DNA of 64,000 bases from Sphaerochaeta sp. UBA5849 (lineage in GTDB: Bacteria; Spirochaetota; Spirochaetia; Sphaerochaetales; Sphaerochaetaceae). The position numbers and the translations under genes were made by a program. Location of the stretch: contig DJGJ01000035.1 of NCBI GenBank assembly GCA_002432715.1, forward strand, positions 1 through 64,000, written 5' to 3'. The notes beneath the pieces were generated by a model, which was given only the letters and a program-made list of their open reading frames with translations, was not told the origin of the DNA and ran no database searches. Positions 1-8,917 of this stretch are shown here, in pieces; the first letter of the stretch is position 1, and each line of letters begins with the position of its first letter.

Positions 1-51
1 GGTTTTCGACTTGTACAACAGCAGTACATAGCGACAAGAAAATGCTGTTTG

Positions 52-906
52 TTAGTTCTTCATCCCGGTCATTACAATTCCTTCGATGAAGTAGCGCTGG
101 CCTACCAGATAGAAGAGAATGCCCGGCACGAATGACATGCAAGTGGCACTCATAATCATCGACCAGTCTGTCCCAAGGCTCCCCTTGAATTGGGAGAGTC
201 CCAGGGCAATGGTGAACTTGGGCAGGCTGTTGATGTAGATGATCTGTTGCAAGAGGTCGTTCCAAAGCATGATGAACAAGAGCAGGGCCACCACAATCAT
301 CGCCGACCGTATGGCAGGTACGAGAATGGAAGCCAAAATTCTCAGCGGCCCGGCCCCGTCGATGGTTGCAGCCTCATCAAGTTCACGGGGAATGGACTTG
401 ATAAACTGCCGGATCAAAAAAATATTGAAGGCTCCTCCACCGCAGAAGTGGGGAAGAACCAAGGGCAGGTATGAGTCATAGACACCCAACAGGCGGGTCC
501 ACATGATGTACAGGGGAAGCAGGGTAACCATGGTGGGAAGCAACATGGAACCTACGCACAAGAGAAACAACACATTCTTTCCTTTGAACCGCAGCCTTGC
601 AAACGCATATCCACCCATGGTTGCCGTCAGCGTTCCGCCCAGCACCGATGGTACAATGATCATCATCGTGTTGCGCAGGTACTTGAAAAACGGAAAGAAC
701 TGCAAGGTCGCCGAGTAATTGGAAAAGAGCCACTTGCTTGGGAAAAATGCAGGTGGGAATGCATAGAGTTCGGCGTTGGTCATCAGGCTGGAGCGAACCA
801 TCCACCAGATGGGCAGCAGCACCAAGAAGCCAAGTACAAACAACGTTCCAAATGTCAGGATATCAAAGATGCGTTTCAATCTCCGTTTGCTTTGCATCGT
901 ATTCAT
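52..906 (-). CDS. Carbohydrate ABC transporter permease, MalG type
   Basis: Inner-membrane permease of a binding-protein-dependent sugar importer. The 284-residue protein has about six hydrophobic segments and, near residue 175, the cytoplasmic EAA loop (ELDEAATIDGAG) that docks the ATPase, typical of the MalG/AraQ family. Its ATG overlaps the stop of the upstream permease by four bases (ATGA), so the two are translationally coupled and probably form a heterodimer. No ATPase gene lies in the operon; such systems usually share a MsmK-type ATPase encoded elsewhere. The nearby GH127 glycosidase suggests arabinose-containing oligosaccharides as substrate, but this is inferred from context. Confidence 0.9.
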   Translation of the reverse strand: MNTMQSKRRLKRIFDILTFGTLFVLGFLVLLPIWWMVRSSLMTNAELYAFPPAFFPSKWLFSNYSATLQFFPFFKYLRNTMMIIVPSVLGGTLTATMGGYAFARLRFKGKNVLFLLCVGSMLLPTMVTLLPLYIMWTRLLGVYDSYLPLVLPHFCGGGAFNIFLIRQFIKSIPRELDEAATIDGAGPLRILASILVPAIRSAMIVVALLLFIMLWNDLLQQIIYINSLPKFTIALGLSQFKGSLGTDWSMIMSATCMSFVPGILFYLVGQRYFIEGIVMTGMKN

Positions 907-1805
907 GCCCGCTCCCCCTCATAAAAAATCCAGCCTTTGCTTGTAGAGAACAAGAGAGCGGTAACGAGTGCAATGATGACGAAAAATATGAATGAGATTG
1001 CACCGGCATAGCCAAGCTGGTTGCTTACAAAAGCATACCGATACATCAAATAGGTCATAAATGTCGACGCGTTTCCCGGACCTCCGCCGGTCAGGGCGAG
1101 CGCCGGGGTTACAATCTGCATATTGGTGATCAAGGCCATGAGCAGGTTGTAGAAAATGATCGGGGTCATGCAAGGAACGGTGATGTGTATGAAGCGTTGG
1201 AAACTGTTCGCCCCGTCGATCTCTGCCGCATCATGATAGACCTTGGGAACGTTCTGCAACCCGGCAAGGAAAATGACGATGAGATTGCCCGAGAGCCAGA
1301 CGGCAATGATGGAAAGTGAGGGAACGACCAAGGACGAATCGGCAAGGAATTTCACCTTGGAAAAGCCCAAGAGGGAGAGGATGTAGTTGAACAAGCCGAA
1401 ATTCGACTCGTACAACCAGGACCAGCCGATATAGACCGCCATGGCAGGAAGTACATAGGGAAGATAATACACTGCCCTGAAGAACAATCTCCCGCGAATT
1501 CTTCGGTTGAGCAGCATCGCAATGAAGAGTGAATAGACCATGCTCATCACAACCGAAAGCAGACTGAAATGCAAGGTTACTTGCAAGGAATCGTGGAAAT
1601 AGGGGTCTCTGGTGAAGAGTCGGATGTAGTTGTCAAGCCCGACGAAAACCGGGTCGGGAGCCCCCTTTCCCCACTTGAAAAAACCCAAGACACAAACACT
1701 GAGCAGGGGAAGGTAGGTAAGAAAGACCAAACCGATGACCGAAGGAAAGAGGCAGATATAGGCCGCCAGACTTTCACTCTTTTGCTGCGCGTTCAATCTC
1801 TTCAT
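903..1805 (-). CDS. Carbohydrate ABC transporter permease, MalF/UgpA type
   Basis: First permease of the importer, 300 residues, with a short cytoplasmic N-terminus, about six membrane segments and an EAA loop (YHDAAEIDGANS) near residue 195. A strong GGGGGAG ribosome binding site precedes the ATG. It lies between the substrate-binding protein gene (25-bp gap) and the second permease gene (4-bp overlap), the usual order for CUT1-family systems. It probably pairs with the MalG-type subunit to form the translocation pore. Confidence 0.9.
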   Translation of the reverse strand: MKRLNAQQKSESLAAYICLFPSVIGLVFLTYLPLLSVCVLGFFKWGKGAPDPVFVGLDNYIRLFTRDPYFHDSLQVTLHFSLLSVVMSMVYSLFIAMLLNRRIRGRLFFRAVYYLPYVLPAMAVYIGWSWLYESNFGLFNYILSLLGFSKVKFLADSSLVVPSLSIIAVWLSGNLIVIFLAGLQNVPKVYHDAAEIDGANSFQRFIHITVPCMTPIIFYNLLMALITNMQIVTPALALTGGGPGNASTFMTYLMYRYAFVSNQLGYAGAISFIFFVIIALVTALLFSTSKGWIFYEGERA

Positions 1806-1829
1806 GCTTCTCCCCCTACCCTTGCCTTG

Positions 1830-3176
1830 TTACAACTCGCCCTTGAAAGCTGAAACCAGTTGCGTATAATTTTGGTCGATTGCATCCTTCGCCGTCTTCT
1901 TTCCCGTCCACACGTCACCAAGAATTGAGCCTAAAAGTGTATTAAAGTCATTGGTGTTGTTCACGTAGTACCAGGAAGTCGAACGAGAGTACTCCCTTGC
2001 GTAATCAACGACCGCCTTCTTGTATTCATCATACGGCGGGAAATTTGGATTTTCCACCCATTTACGGGTAAGCGCCTCGTCGGTGTACCACTTCTCAAGA
2101 ATCGGCATCCAGATACCGGTCTCAATCAAGCTCCAGCTGTTTTCTTCCTGCATGTACCACTTCACCCACTCCATTGCTTCCTCCGGATGCTTTGTCTGGC
2201 TGAATACAACGTTCGGGCCGCCGGTACAAATGGTCACCTTCTCTTTCATATAGGGAAGGACTGCAACGCCGTAATTCAGGCCTTCAGCCCGTGCCGAGGC
2301 AAGACTGGTTCCTACATTCCATGCGCCGTTCGTTGTCATGGCGCAGGTGCCGGCGATCAGGGAACGCTGCACACCATCATCGGTAAGACCGGAGGAAAGT
2401 GGTGCAACATGGTGAACCAAATGCAGGTCGGCAATCTTCTGCAACGCTTCTGTTGCAGCTGCTTCATTGATGATGACCTTGCTTCCATCCTCTGCATAGA
2501 ACCCGCTGCCGTTGCTCAGGCACCAGACTTCCAACTGCCAGGTCAGGTTCTCCACCATAGCCCCGTACTGGACGATGGCGTTGGGATTGAAGGCGCTGCT
2601 GGTTGCATCGTTCCCGTTCGAATCCAGAGTCAACCGCTTTGCAACCTGAACAAACTCATCCCAGGTCCAAGCATTCGCTGCATCGGTCGGGGGATAAGGT
2701 ACGCCGGCCTTGTCAAACATGGTCTTGTTGTAGAAAAGAAGCAGGATCTCATTGGCAGCCGAATAGGCAACCGGCTTTCCTTGGTAGCGGAAGGCCAGGG
2801 AATCCAAAGGCTTGGAGTCACCAGCTCCATACATGGTGGAAATATCATACAGCAAGCCGTTTTCTGCAAACTGCAGGACCCCGGCCTCACTCATGATGCC
2901 GCAGTCGGGCAGGTTCTTTGCCGTCGCGAGCGTATTGAGCTTGGTCACATAGGTGTCATGCGGAATTGCCATGATCTCCACCGTAATTCGTTGTTGCGAA
3001 GCATTGAAGCGATCTGCAACCTTCTGTACGGTAGCTCCCTCATCGGGAGTACCCCAGAATGAATAGGTGATGTTCACCCTTTTGCCCTGATCACCTGCCT
3101 CCTTCGAGCCTGCTGCAGGCAATGCCATTGCGATAAGGATGCACAGCAGTACAGTCAAGAAATCTCTCTTTTTCAT
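1830..3176 (-). CDS. Extracellular sugar-binding protein (ABC transporter)
   Basis: Periplasmic solute-binding protein of the family 1 type (448 residues) that captures the sugar and delivers it to the two downstream permeases. The first ~22 residues form a signal peptide (MKKRDF, hydrophobic core, PAAG). There is no lipobox cysteine, so it is probably a free periplasmic protein. The remainder shows the two-lobed binding-protein pattern (TYSFWGTPDEG at the start, VEWVKWYMQEE towards the C-terminus). It follows the GH127 gene after 46 bp that contain a small stem-loop. AAGGAAGG precedes the ATG. Confidence 0.9.
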   Translation of the reverse strand: MKKRDFLTVLLCILIAMALPAAGSKEAGDQGKRVNITYSFWGTPDEGATVQKVADRFNASQQRITVEIMAIPHDTYVTKLNTLATAKNLPDCGIMSEAGVLQFAENGLLYDISTMYGAGDSKPLDSLAFRYQGKPVAYSAANEILLLFYNKTMFDKAGVPYPPTDAANAWTWDEFVQVAKRLTLDSNGNDATSSAFNPNAIVQYGAMVENLTWQLEVWCLSNGSGFYAEDGSKVIINEAAATEALQKIADLHLVHHVAPLSSGLTDDGVQRSLIAGTCAMTTNGAWNVGTSLASARAEGLNYGVAVLPYMKEKVTICTGGPNVVFSQTKHPEEAMEWVKWYMQEENSWSLIETGIWMPILEKWYTDEALTRKWVENPNFPPYDEYKKAVVDYAREYSRSTSWYYVNNTNDFNTLLGSILGDVWTGKKTAKDAIDQNYTQLVSAFKGEL

Positions 3177-3199
3177 GTTCTACCTTCCTTTGTTTTCAG

Positions 3200-3214
3200 A
3201 CCAGCTCCGCTGGT
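3200..3214 (-). other. Intergenic stem-loop before the binding-protein gene
   Basis: A perfect 6-bp inverted repeat (ACCAGC/GCTGGT) with a 3-nt loop lies between the GH127 stop and the binding-protein start. There is no U-tract, so it is not a convincing terminator. Such stem-loops often protect the binding-protein segment of sugar-transport mRNAs; that role is inferred. Confidence 0.3.
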
Positions 3215-3222
3215 TTGGATTT

Positions 3223-5151
3223 TCACACAGTTTTCAAATATTGAAAGACCAACATCTCCCCTTTTTCACGATTTCCCCACAAACAATAGGGGACCGCACG
3301 CACATGCATAGGCTTTTGCTTCATCGAAGCAGGTCGATAGAGAGGACATCCCTCGTTTCCCTCAATCCTCCAAGCGTCGTACCCTAGGATTGGTAAACCA
3401 CCTGGAAGATCATCCAATGTACCGATAACGGATGGTTGTTTCCGTTTATCTATGGAAATAGCATGTAAATTTGGTGCATTATCCGTCTCTTCCAGGCAAT
3501 ACACAAATGGACCATACTGCAAGGCAACCCGATGGATATCGGCTCTCACCAGAGGATTGGCTTCCATCCAGCAAGGCTCGACATGTAAATCCAAGTTCAC
3601 CGCTTTTCCTGCATGCAGGTACAGCTGCACATAACCGTGTACGATAATCACCTCCCTTGGAGCTCCATCCTCCGTGCATACTGGACGGTCGGCGTACCAG
3701 GGAAGGCGCAGCTGGACGAACAGGTCCTTGTCGCATTTCACGGTGATGCTGCTTCTGCTTGAATCGGAAACCAAAACTTGCAGCGTTTTCATCCCATCTT
3801 TGTCCTCAATTGCGACCGAGGAGGAGATGAGTTGATTGATCAACACTGAATTGTCCCTGCTTTCATAGATGTAACTGCCCAGGTTCGCCAGCGTCCTTGC
3901 GATATTTGTAGGACAACACGCCACATCGAACCATTTCATCCTGACCGGCTTCACATGAGCCAAGCTGGTGTGCGGCATGCAAGCCTCCGGCCAGACTTCC
4001 AGTGGGTTGACATAGAAGTAATGCAGGCCATCGGCACTGATGCCACAAAGCACCGTGTTGAAGAGTGCCCGTTCGACCGTATCATGATAACGGGCCATAC
4101 CGGTAAGGGTTGTCATGCGGCGGCCGAGCATCATCAAGGCTACCGATGCACAACTTTCACTGTAGTTCCTGTCATTAGGCAAATCATAATCGGTGGTGAA
4201 ACGTTCCAAGAAACCCGATGACCCAACAGAACCGGTGATGTACATCCGCTTCTGTTCGATGCTCTCCCACAGCGCTTCACATGCCACCCGATACGAGTCA
4301 TCCGCCGTTTCCAACGCCAAATCGGCCATGGCGCAATACAGGTACACAGCACGGACGGCATGTCCTTCAGCACTTCTCTGGTCGACCGGAACCTGATGGG
4401 CCTGGGCATACCGAAGATCGTAATCGGCGAACTCTTTATACAATCCAGGTCCCTTCCGATTTGCAATCTCGGCTGCAAAATAATTCGGTTCGGATCCTCG
4501 GACAGCCAAGAAATACTGTGCGCAAGCAAGGTATCGCTTCTGCTTCGTATAACGGTAGAGCCTGATGAGAGCCAACTCGATTTCCTCATGCCCTGGATAT
4601 CCGTGAAGTTGGTTCTCCTCGGGACCGAAGGTAGCACATATCAGGTCTGCAAACTTGAGGGCGACTTGCAGCAACCTATCCTTTCCAGTAGCTTCATGGT
4701 AGGCAATTGCAGCCTCGATCAGGTATCCTGCGCAGTAGAGCTCATGAGCCTCCACCAAATTGGTCCACCGGTTTTCAAGTCCGTTGATTATGTAGTAGGT
4801 GTGCAGGTATCCATCGCTTTGCTGGGCGCTCTCGATCAGGGCGATGACTTCGTCGGCGATGGGGATGAAGGACAACGCTTTTCCCCGAAGCAGGCAGTAC
4901 GAAAGCGCCTCCAGCCACTTGTAGACATCACTATCCTGAAACACTTGGCCGTAAAAGGTTCCCCGGCACTGCTTGCTTGCAATCCTGAAATTCTGAAGGC
5001 AATGAGATCGGGATGCACCTTCAACCCTGTCGTTGAGAATTTCCCACTGGTAGGGAATGACTACATCGCCGATCATGGAGACATAGTGGGAAAAGAGTGG
5101 GTCGGTGATCTCTACGGTGTGATAGTCCACTCTGCATTGGCTTGCTTGCAT
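3223..5151 (-). CDS. Glycoside hydrolase family 127 (beta-L-arabinofuranosidase-like)
   Basis: Cytoplasmic glycosidase of 642 residues; no signal peptide is visible. The GH127 signatures are present: an E-S-C motif (YSESCASVALMM) and a vicinal Cys pair (DVACCPTNIARTLA). In characterised GH127 enzymes a Glu and three Cys residues hold the catalytic zinc. The ATG at 5151 was chosen because GAGGA lies 6 nt upstream; an upstream ATG at 5190 would place the LacI-type palindrome inside the gene. It heads the transporter operon and probably hydrolyses the imported oligosaccharide. Many unstudied GH127 members have other substrates, so the sugar is uncertain. Confidence 0.85.
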   Translation of the reverse strand: MQASQCRVDYHTVEITDPLFSHYVSMIGDVVIPYQWEILNDRVEGASRSHCLQNFRIASKQCRGTFYGQVFQDSDVYKWLEALSYCLLRGKALSFIPIADEVIALIESAQQSDGYLHTYYIINGLENRWTNLVEAHELYCAGYLIEAAIAYHEATGKDRLLQVALKFADLICATFGPEENQLHGYPGHEEIELALIRLYRYTKQKRYLACAQYFLAVRGSEPNYFAAEIANRKGPGLYKEFADYDLRYAQAHQVPVDQRSAEGHAVRAVYLYCAMADLALETADDSYRVACEALWESIEQKRMYITGSVGSSGFLERFTTDYDLPNDRNYSESCASVALMMLGRRMTTLTGMARYHDTVERALFNTVLCGISADGLHYFYVNPLEVWPEACMPHTSLAHVKPVRMKWFDVACCPTNIARTLANLGSYIYESRDNSVLINQLISSSVAIEDKDGMKTLQVLVSDSSRSSITVKCDKDLFVQLRLPWYADRPVCTEDGAPREVIIVHGYVQLYLHAGKAVNLDLHVEPCWMEANPLVRADIHRVALQYGPFVYCLEETDNAPNLHAISIDKRKQPSVIGTLDDLPGGLPILGYDAWRIEGNEGCPLYRPASMKQKPMHVRAVPYCLWGNREKGEMLVFQYLKTV

Positions 5152-5166
5152 GGTTTTCCTCAATAG

Positions 5167-5430
5167 TAAACGTTTATCCTTATACTTCAATTATACTCAT
5201 GATAACGAGGTATATCTTACTTTTAAGTAAACGTTTAACTTTTCTATATACAGAATAACCCCTGTTTTTGTCTTTGTAAAGTGCTTATTTGCTATAAATA
5301 AGCAATTTGTTTCATTTACATAAAAATTTTAATCCGACTTAAATAGTAAACGATTTTTATAATTCGTATCCCTTTTCATGCATAATAGACCAGCAAGACA
5401 GTGGAATCCCACGCTGGATATAAACGTTTT
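5167..5430. promoter_or_regulatory. Four AAACGTTT-type operator candidates between GH127 and lacI-type genes
   Basis: The 298-bp AT-rich divergent intergenic region holds two perfect TAAACGTTTA palindromes (5167-5176 and 5228-5237) and two one-sided variants (TAAACGATTT at 5347-5356 and TAAACGTTTT at 5421-5430). This centre resembles LacI/CcpA-family operators. The first site lies between a TATAAT element (minus strand, 5195-5190) and the GH127 ribosome binding site. The last lies in the lacI-type promoter spacer. The arrangement supports repression of the operon and autoregulation by the adjacent regulator. Confidence 0.7.
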
Positions 5431-5442
5431 TTATGCTATACT
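5415..5442 (+). promoter_or_regulatory. Promoter of the LacI-type regulator gene (possibly leaderless)
   Basis: TGGATA (5415-5420) and TATACT (5437-5442) are separated by 16 bp. Transcription would be expected about 7 bp after the -10, at or next to the ATG at 5450. No Shine-Dalgarno sequence precedes that ATG. The spacer contains the palindrome at 5421-5430. Confidence 0.45.
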
Positions 5443-5449
5443 CATTACC

Positions 5450-6490
5450 ATGGCAACCATAAGAGAACTCGCACAGTATGTCGGAGTATCCATAGCAACT
5501 GTTTCCAAGGTGCTGAACAATCAGAACGGAGTCAGCAAGGAGACTGAGGCCCTGGTCCTTCAGGCGGCAAAAAAGCTCAACTATCGTCCCAATCTCAATG
5601 CAAGGCACCTGAAAACAGGAACAAGCAAGACACTTGGCATCATAGCCGAGGACCTTACGGTCTTCAACACTCCCGATATCATCGATGGCATCGGTGTTTG
5701 CTGCGAGTCCCGTTCATTCCACTACATTCTCGGAAATCTTCGTTTCGACAAGCGTTTCGGCCATGAGACCGGCAATGCAGAGCAGAAAAACCGCTTGGTC
5801 TTGGATATGATGGACCAGATGCTGAGCAAGCAAGTCGATGGCATCATCTATATCGGCTGCCACAGCCACGCACTAGCCATGCTTTCACGCAGTGAGGATA
5901 CTCGTTTTGTTTGCGCATATTGCTACAGCGAAGATCCCTCGATTCCTGCAGTGATTTATGATGACCGACAAGCCGCCAGAAGGGTCACCGACCTGCTGCT
6001 TTCCAAAGGCCATGCAAAGATTGGAATCGTAGCCGGCACCAAAGACTCCTTTCATACAAACAATCGCCTGTTAGGCATCCAGGAATCCTTGTATGAGCAC
6101 TCGGTTCCTTATAACCCCCACTTCATCTGCCATGGAGACTGGACACGGGACCTAGGATACCGGTGCGCTCCGGTTTTGCTTGAACGAGGGGTGACCGCTA
6201 TTTTCGCCATGAATGACTTGATGGCGATGGGAGTGTTGGACTACTGCAACCACAATCATATCGAGGTGGGCAGGGATCTCGCGCTCATAGGATTTGACAA
6301 CCGGGAGATTTCCTCGGTTTCCCGCCCTGCTCTCTCAACCGTAGCCCTGCCTCTTTTTGAGATCGGACATACAGCTGCTTCCATCATGCTCGATATGATA
6401 GAGAAGGAAGGGGTGGCACAACCCAGTCGCATCCTGCTCGATTGTGCCATCATCGAACGGGAATCGACAGGGTTTCCCTCTGCAAACTAA
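5450..6490 (+). CDS. LacI family transcriptional regulator
   Basis: DNA-binding repressor of 346 residues. The N-terminal helix-turn-helix is classical (ATIRELAQYVGVSIATVSKV), followed by a hinge helix and a periplasmic-binding-protein-like effector domain with the family sequence near the C-terminus (AIFAMNDLMAMGVLD, ALIGFDN). The ATG at 5450 was chosen because the helix-turn-helix begins there; it lacks a Shine-Dalgarno sequence. It diverges from the GH127/transporter operon, so it most likely senses the sugar handled by that operon and binds the palindromes in the shared promoter region. Confidence 0.92.
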   Translation: MATIRELAQYVGVSIATVSKVLNNQNGVSKETEALVLQAAKKLNYRPNLNARHLKTGTSKTLGIIAEDLTVFNTPDIIDGIGVCCESRSFHYILGNLRFDKRFGHETGNAEQKNRLVLDMMDQMLSKQVDGIIYIGCHSHALAMLSRSEDTRFVCAYCYSEDPSIPAVIYDDRQAARRVTDLLLSKGHAKIGIVAGTKDSFHTNNRLLGIQESLYEHSVPYNPHFICHGDWTRDLGYRCAPVLLERGVTAIFAMNDLMAMGVLDYCNHNHIEVGRDLALIGFDNREISSVSRPALSTVALPLFEIGHTAASIMLDMIEKEGVAQPSRILLDCAIIERESTGFPSAN

Positions 6491-6522
6491 AAAAAGCAGG
6501 AAGACCGATACAGCCTTCCTGC
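6489..6522 (-). terminator. Rho-independent terminator of the second binding-protein gene
   Basis: GCAGGAAG (6496-6503) pairs with CTTCCTGC (6515-6522). On the minus strand the hairpin is followed by a run of seven or more Ts. It lies 21 bp beyond the stop of the minus-strand gene ending at 6543 and abuts the lacI-type stop codon, so it may also act weakly on that convergent transcript. Confidence 0.85.
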
Positions 6523-6542
6523 CTTGCAATCTTAGTCAGTGA

Positions 6543-7901
6543 TTACTGGTTCTTTTTCCAGGTCTCCCAAGCTTTCTGGACTTCGGATGCTACCTGCTTC
6601 GGCGCTTTCGAGCCGAGACCGATTTCCTGCAACCCTACGTTGATCACGTTGTACACATCACTGTGCAGAACACCATCGATAACCGGGGTGATCGGGGTGT
6701 AGGCGGCATAGTATGCAGCTCTCTTTGCGATGAACGGCTCAAGATTCCGCTCTTTTACAACTTTTTCCACATCCACATTGAGATTGGAGGGGAAGGAAGC
6801 ACCGGTGGTGAGGCGGTAGGTCTGGACATACTCACCCTGCAGGTACTTGATCAATCTCCAAGCTGCAGCTTCCTTGGCCGAGCCGGCAGGAATGTTGGCA
6901 CTCATGCCCCAACCGGTTCCGACTACACCACTGTTTGAATTGTGGATGACTTCGCCGGGAAGATTGGGAATGACCATCAACTCGAAATCACTCTGCTGCA
7001 ATGCAGGACTGATCAAAGCCTTGCCGGTGGTGATGTCGGTCTGGAAGGCTCCGGTCGACCAGTCACCATCGATGTAGAATGCTGCCTTTCCGGCGGCGAA
7101 TCTGCCACGGGATGAACCGTAGGGGCTGGTCAGGCTGTTGCGGTTGATCATACCGGACTTGTACATGTCATCGATCAGGTCCAAGGATTTGACGAACCAC
7201 TCATCGGTGAAGGAAATCTGGCCGGCAGCAAGCCTCTCATACCAATCAACTCCGCCGTAGCGGCCGGCAACCATGGAGAACAAGCAGCTCTGCATCACCC
7301 ATGCGTCCATGTTGTCCATGGCGATGAGATCGATGCCTTTTGCCTTGAGGGGAGCAACCATGGCCTTCATATCAGCATAGCTCTTTGGCATGGAAAGACC
7401 ATTGTCTCGAAGGACTTTGGTGTTGACATAGAGCATATGGGTGGTGGTTACACCATTGGGCAGCATGGCCAGATACCCGGCAAACTGCGGAGCTACCGTA
7501 GCAGGGTTGTACTGGTCCAACAAGCCGTCCTTCTCAAGGAACGGTTTGAGGTCCTTCACACTCTTGGTGGTGTGAAGACTGGTCGAACGACCGCTGGGCC
7601 ACATATACAGAACATCGGGCACCTGACCGCTGGCGACGTAGGCTTCCGTCTTCTGGTGGAACGGTTCATTGAACAGGTCCTCACGGACGATCTTGATATC
7701 GGGGTTCTCTGCCTCGAATTTGTCCCAAACCATCGTAATATCATTTGCGCTGTTTGGTTCAGACATGTCGATGTAGTTCAGCACAGTCAGCTCAATCTGC
7801 TTTCCAGCTGCTGCATCCTCCTTTGCTCCCTGTGCAAATACCGATGTCACGACCATCAGCACTGCAAGAGCCAATACGGAAATTCTCTTGAATCCAGTCA
7901 T
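6543..7901 (-). CDS. Extracellular sugar-binding protein, second ABC system
   Basis: Periplasmic binding protein of 452 residues. The ATG at 7901 is preceded by AGGAGGT and gives a clean signal peptide (MTGFKR, hydrophobic core, VFA followed by Q at about residue 23). It is followed by a family 1 solute-binding fold (YVASGQVPDVLYMWP, AAFYIDGDWSTGAF). It is the last gene after the ROK regulator and two permeases. It has its own promoter with an operator-like palindrome about 105 bp upstream, so it can be expressed above the permeases. The divergent GH20 gene suggests N-acetylhexosamine oligosaccharides as substrate. Confidence 0.9.
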   Translation of the reverse strand: MTGFKRISVLALAVLMVVTSVFAQGAKEDAAAGKQIELTVLNYIDMSEPNSANDITMVWDKFEAENPDIKIVREDLFNEPFHQKTEAYVASGQVPDVLYMWPSGRSTSLHTTKSVKDLKPFLEKDGLLDQYNPATVAPQFAGYLAMLPNGVTTTHMLYVNTKVLRDNGLSMPKSYADMKAMVAPLKAKGIDLIAMDNMDAWVMQSCLFSMVAGRYGGVDWYERLAAGQISFTDEWFVKSLDLIDDMYKSGMINRNSLTSPYGSSRGRFAAGKAAFYIDGDWSTGAFQTDITTGKALISPALQQSDFELMVIPNLPGEVIHNSNSGVVGTGWGMSANIPAGSAKEAAAWRLIKYLQGEYVQTYRLTTGASFPSNLNVDVEKVVKERNLEPFIAKRAAYYAAYTPITPVIDGVLHSDVYNVINVGLQEIGLGSKAPKQVASEVQKAWETWKKNQ

Positions 7902-7964
7902 TTCTACCTCCTGATGACTTGCATACACTGCGCTTGGAAGAATCCTCGCGCTCTCTCTATGTTC

Positions 7965-7980
7965 CACCCCATACGGGGTG
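7965..7980 (-). other. Stem-loop in the binding-protein mRNA leader
   Basis: CACCCC/GGGGTG with a 4-nt loop lies in the 5' leader of the second binding-protein gene, between its promoter and its ribosome binding site. It may stabilise the abundant binding-protein transcript. No function is directly shown. Confidence 0.35.
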
Positions 7981-8006
7981 AAGTACCTGATTTCTTTAGT
8001 TCATAC

Positions 8007-8048
8007 TTTGTACAAACTAATGTTACCATGCCCTATGCAGGCTGTCAA
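8007..8048 (-). promoter_or_regulatory. Promoter plus palindromic operator for the second binding-protein gene
   Basis: On the minus strand TTGACA (8048-8043), a 17-bp spacer and TAACAT (8025-8020) are followed three bases later by the perfect palindrome TTTGTACAAA (8016-8007), which covers the expected start of transcription. The same order is seen upstream of the ROK gene, making this a good repressor operator candidate. Confidence 0.7.
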
Positions 8049-8062
8049 ATAAAAAACATTTG

Positions 8063-8914
8063 TCAGCCCTTCACCGCACCTGCGGCAACTCCTTTGGTAA
8101 TCTCCTTGCGAAATGACAGATAGAAAACAAGCATGGGAACTAGGCCGATGACCAAGGCTGCAAACTGTTTTCCAAAGTCACTGGAAAGTGCACCTGCAAA
8201 CTTTTGCACTCCCACAGGCAGGCTCTTCAACGCATCACTGCTGGTCAGGATATTGATCAGCATGAACTCATTCCAGGTCCCGGTTACCGTCATGATGGCC
8301 ACCGTAACAGCCACCGGGGCTGCCATAGGAACAATGATCGAGATGAATATCTTCAAATAGGTCGCCCCATCGATGCGGGCCGACTCCACCAGGGCATCGG
8401 GAATGGATTTGATGAACTCCGTCCCGAGATAAATGCCCATGGGCATGGCTATGCCGATATAGGGAATGAGGACTCCCAGGAACGTGTTGTACAATCCCAC
8501 CCAGTTGATGATGAGAAAGAGCGGAACCATGATCGATTGCAGCGTCAACAGCAATCCGATGACAAACGATCCATGCAGGTACTTGGTTGCCCGGTTAGGA
8601 ATCTTTGCAAAGGCAAACCCGGCCATAAACGAGAAAACCAAGGTGACGACCGTTGTAACACCGGTATAGATGAAACTGTTGAGGATCAAGCGGGGGAACT
8701 TGCCGCGCACCCAGGCATCCTTGTAGTTGACCAGCACCCACTCTTTGGGGAATCCCAGCTTGTTCATCTGAAACTCGGTGGTTGTCTTGAAAGAGTTCAT
8801 GACCAGCCACAAGAGAGGATAGATAGCCATCACCGTGAAGAAAATCATGACCGCATACGTGAGCACCGTATTGATTCTCGCTCCAACCGATTTCGTATCC
8901 TTGATGTCATTCAT
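8063..8914 (-). CDS. Carbohydrate ABC transporter permease, MalG type
   Basis: Inner-membrane permease (283 residues) with about six hydrophobic segments and an EAA loop (LVESARIDGATYL) in the C-terminal half. It follows the MalF-type permease gene by 3 bp. Together with that protein and the binding protein it forms a CUT1-type importer for a sugar probably related to N-acetylglucosamine oligosaccharides. As in the first system, no ATPase is encoded locally. Confidence 0.9.
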   Translation of the reverse strand: MNDIKDTKSVGARINTVLTYAVMIFFTVMAIYPLLWLVMNSFKTTTEFQMNKLGFPKEWVLVNYKDAWVRGKFPRLILNSFIYTGVTTVVTLVFSFMAGFAFAKIPNRATKYLHGSFVIGLLLTLQSIMVPLFLIINWVGLYNTFLGVLIPYIGIAMPMGIYLGTEFIKSIPDALVESARIDGATYLKIFISIIVPMAAPVAVTVAIMTVTGTWNEFMLINILTSSDALKSLPVGVQKFAGALSSDFGKQFAALVIGLVPMLVFYLSFRKEITKGVAAGAVKG

Positions 8915-8917
8915 CGC

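Noticed and set aside
11..18. TTGTACAA at the left edge as another ROK operator
   Set aside because: It is only an 8-bp palindrome beyond the 3' end of the first operon, with no visible promoter; the neighbouring gene lies outside the window.
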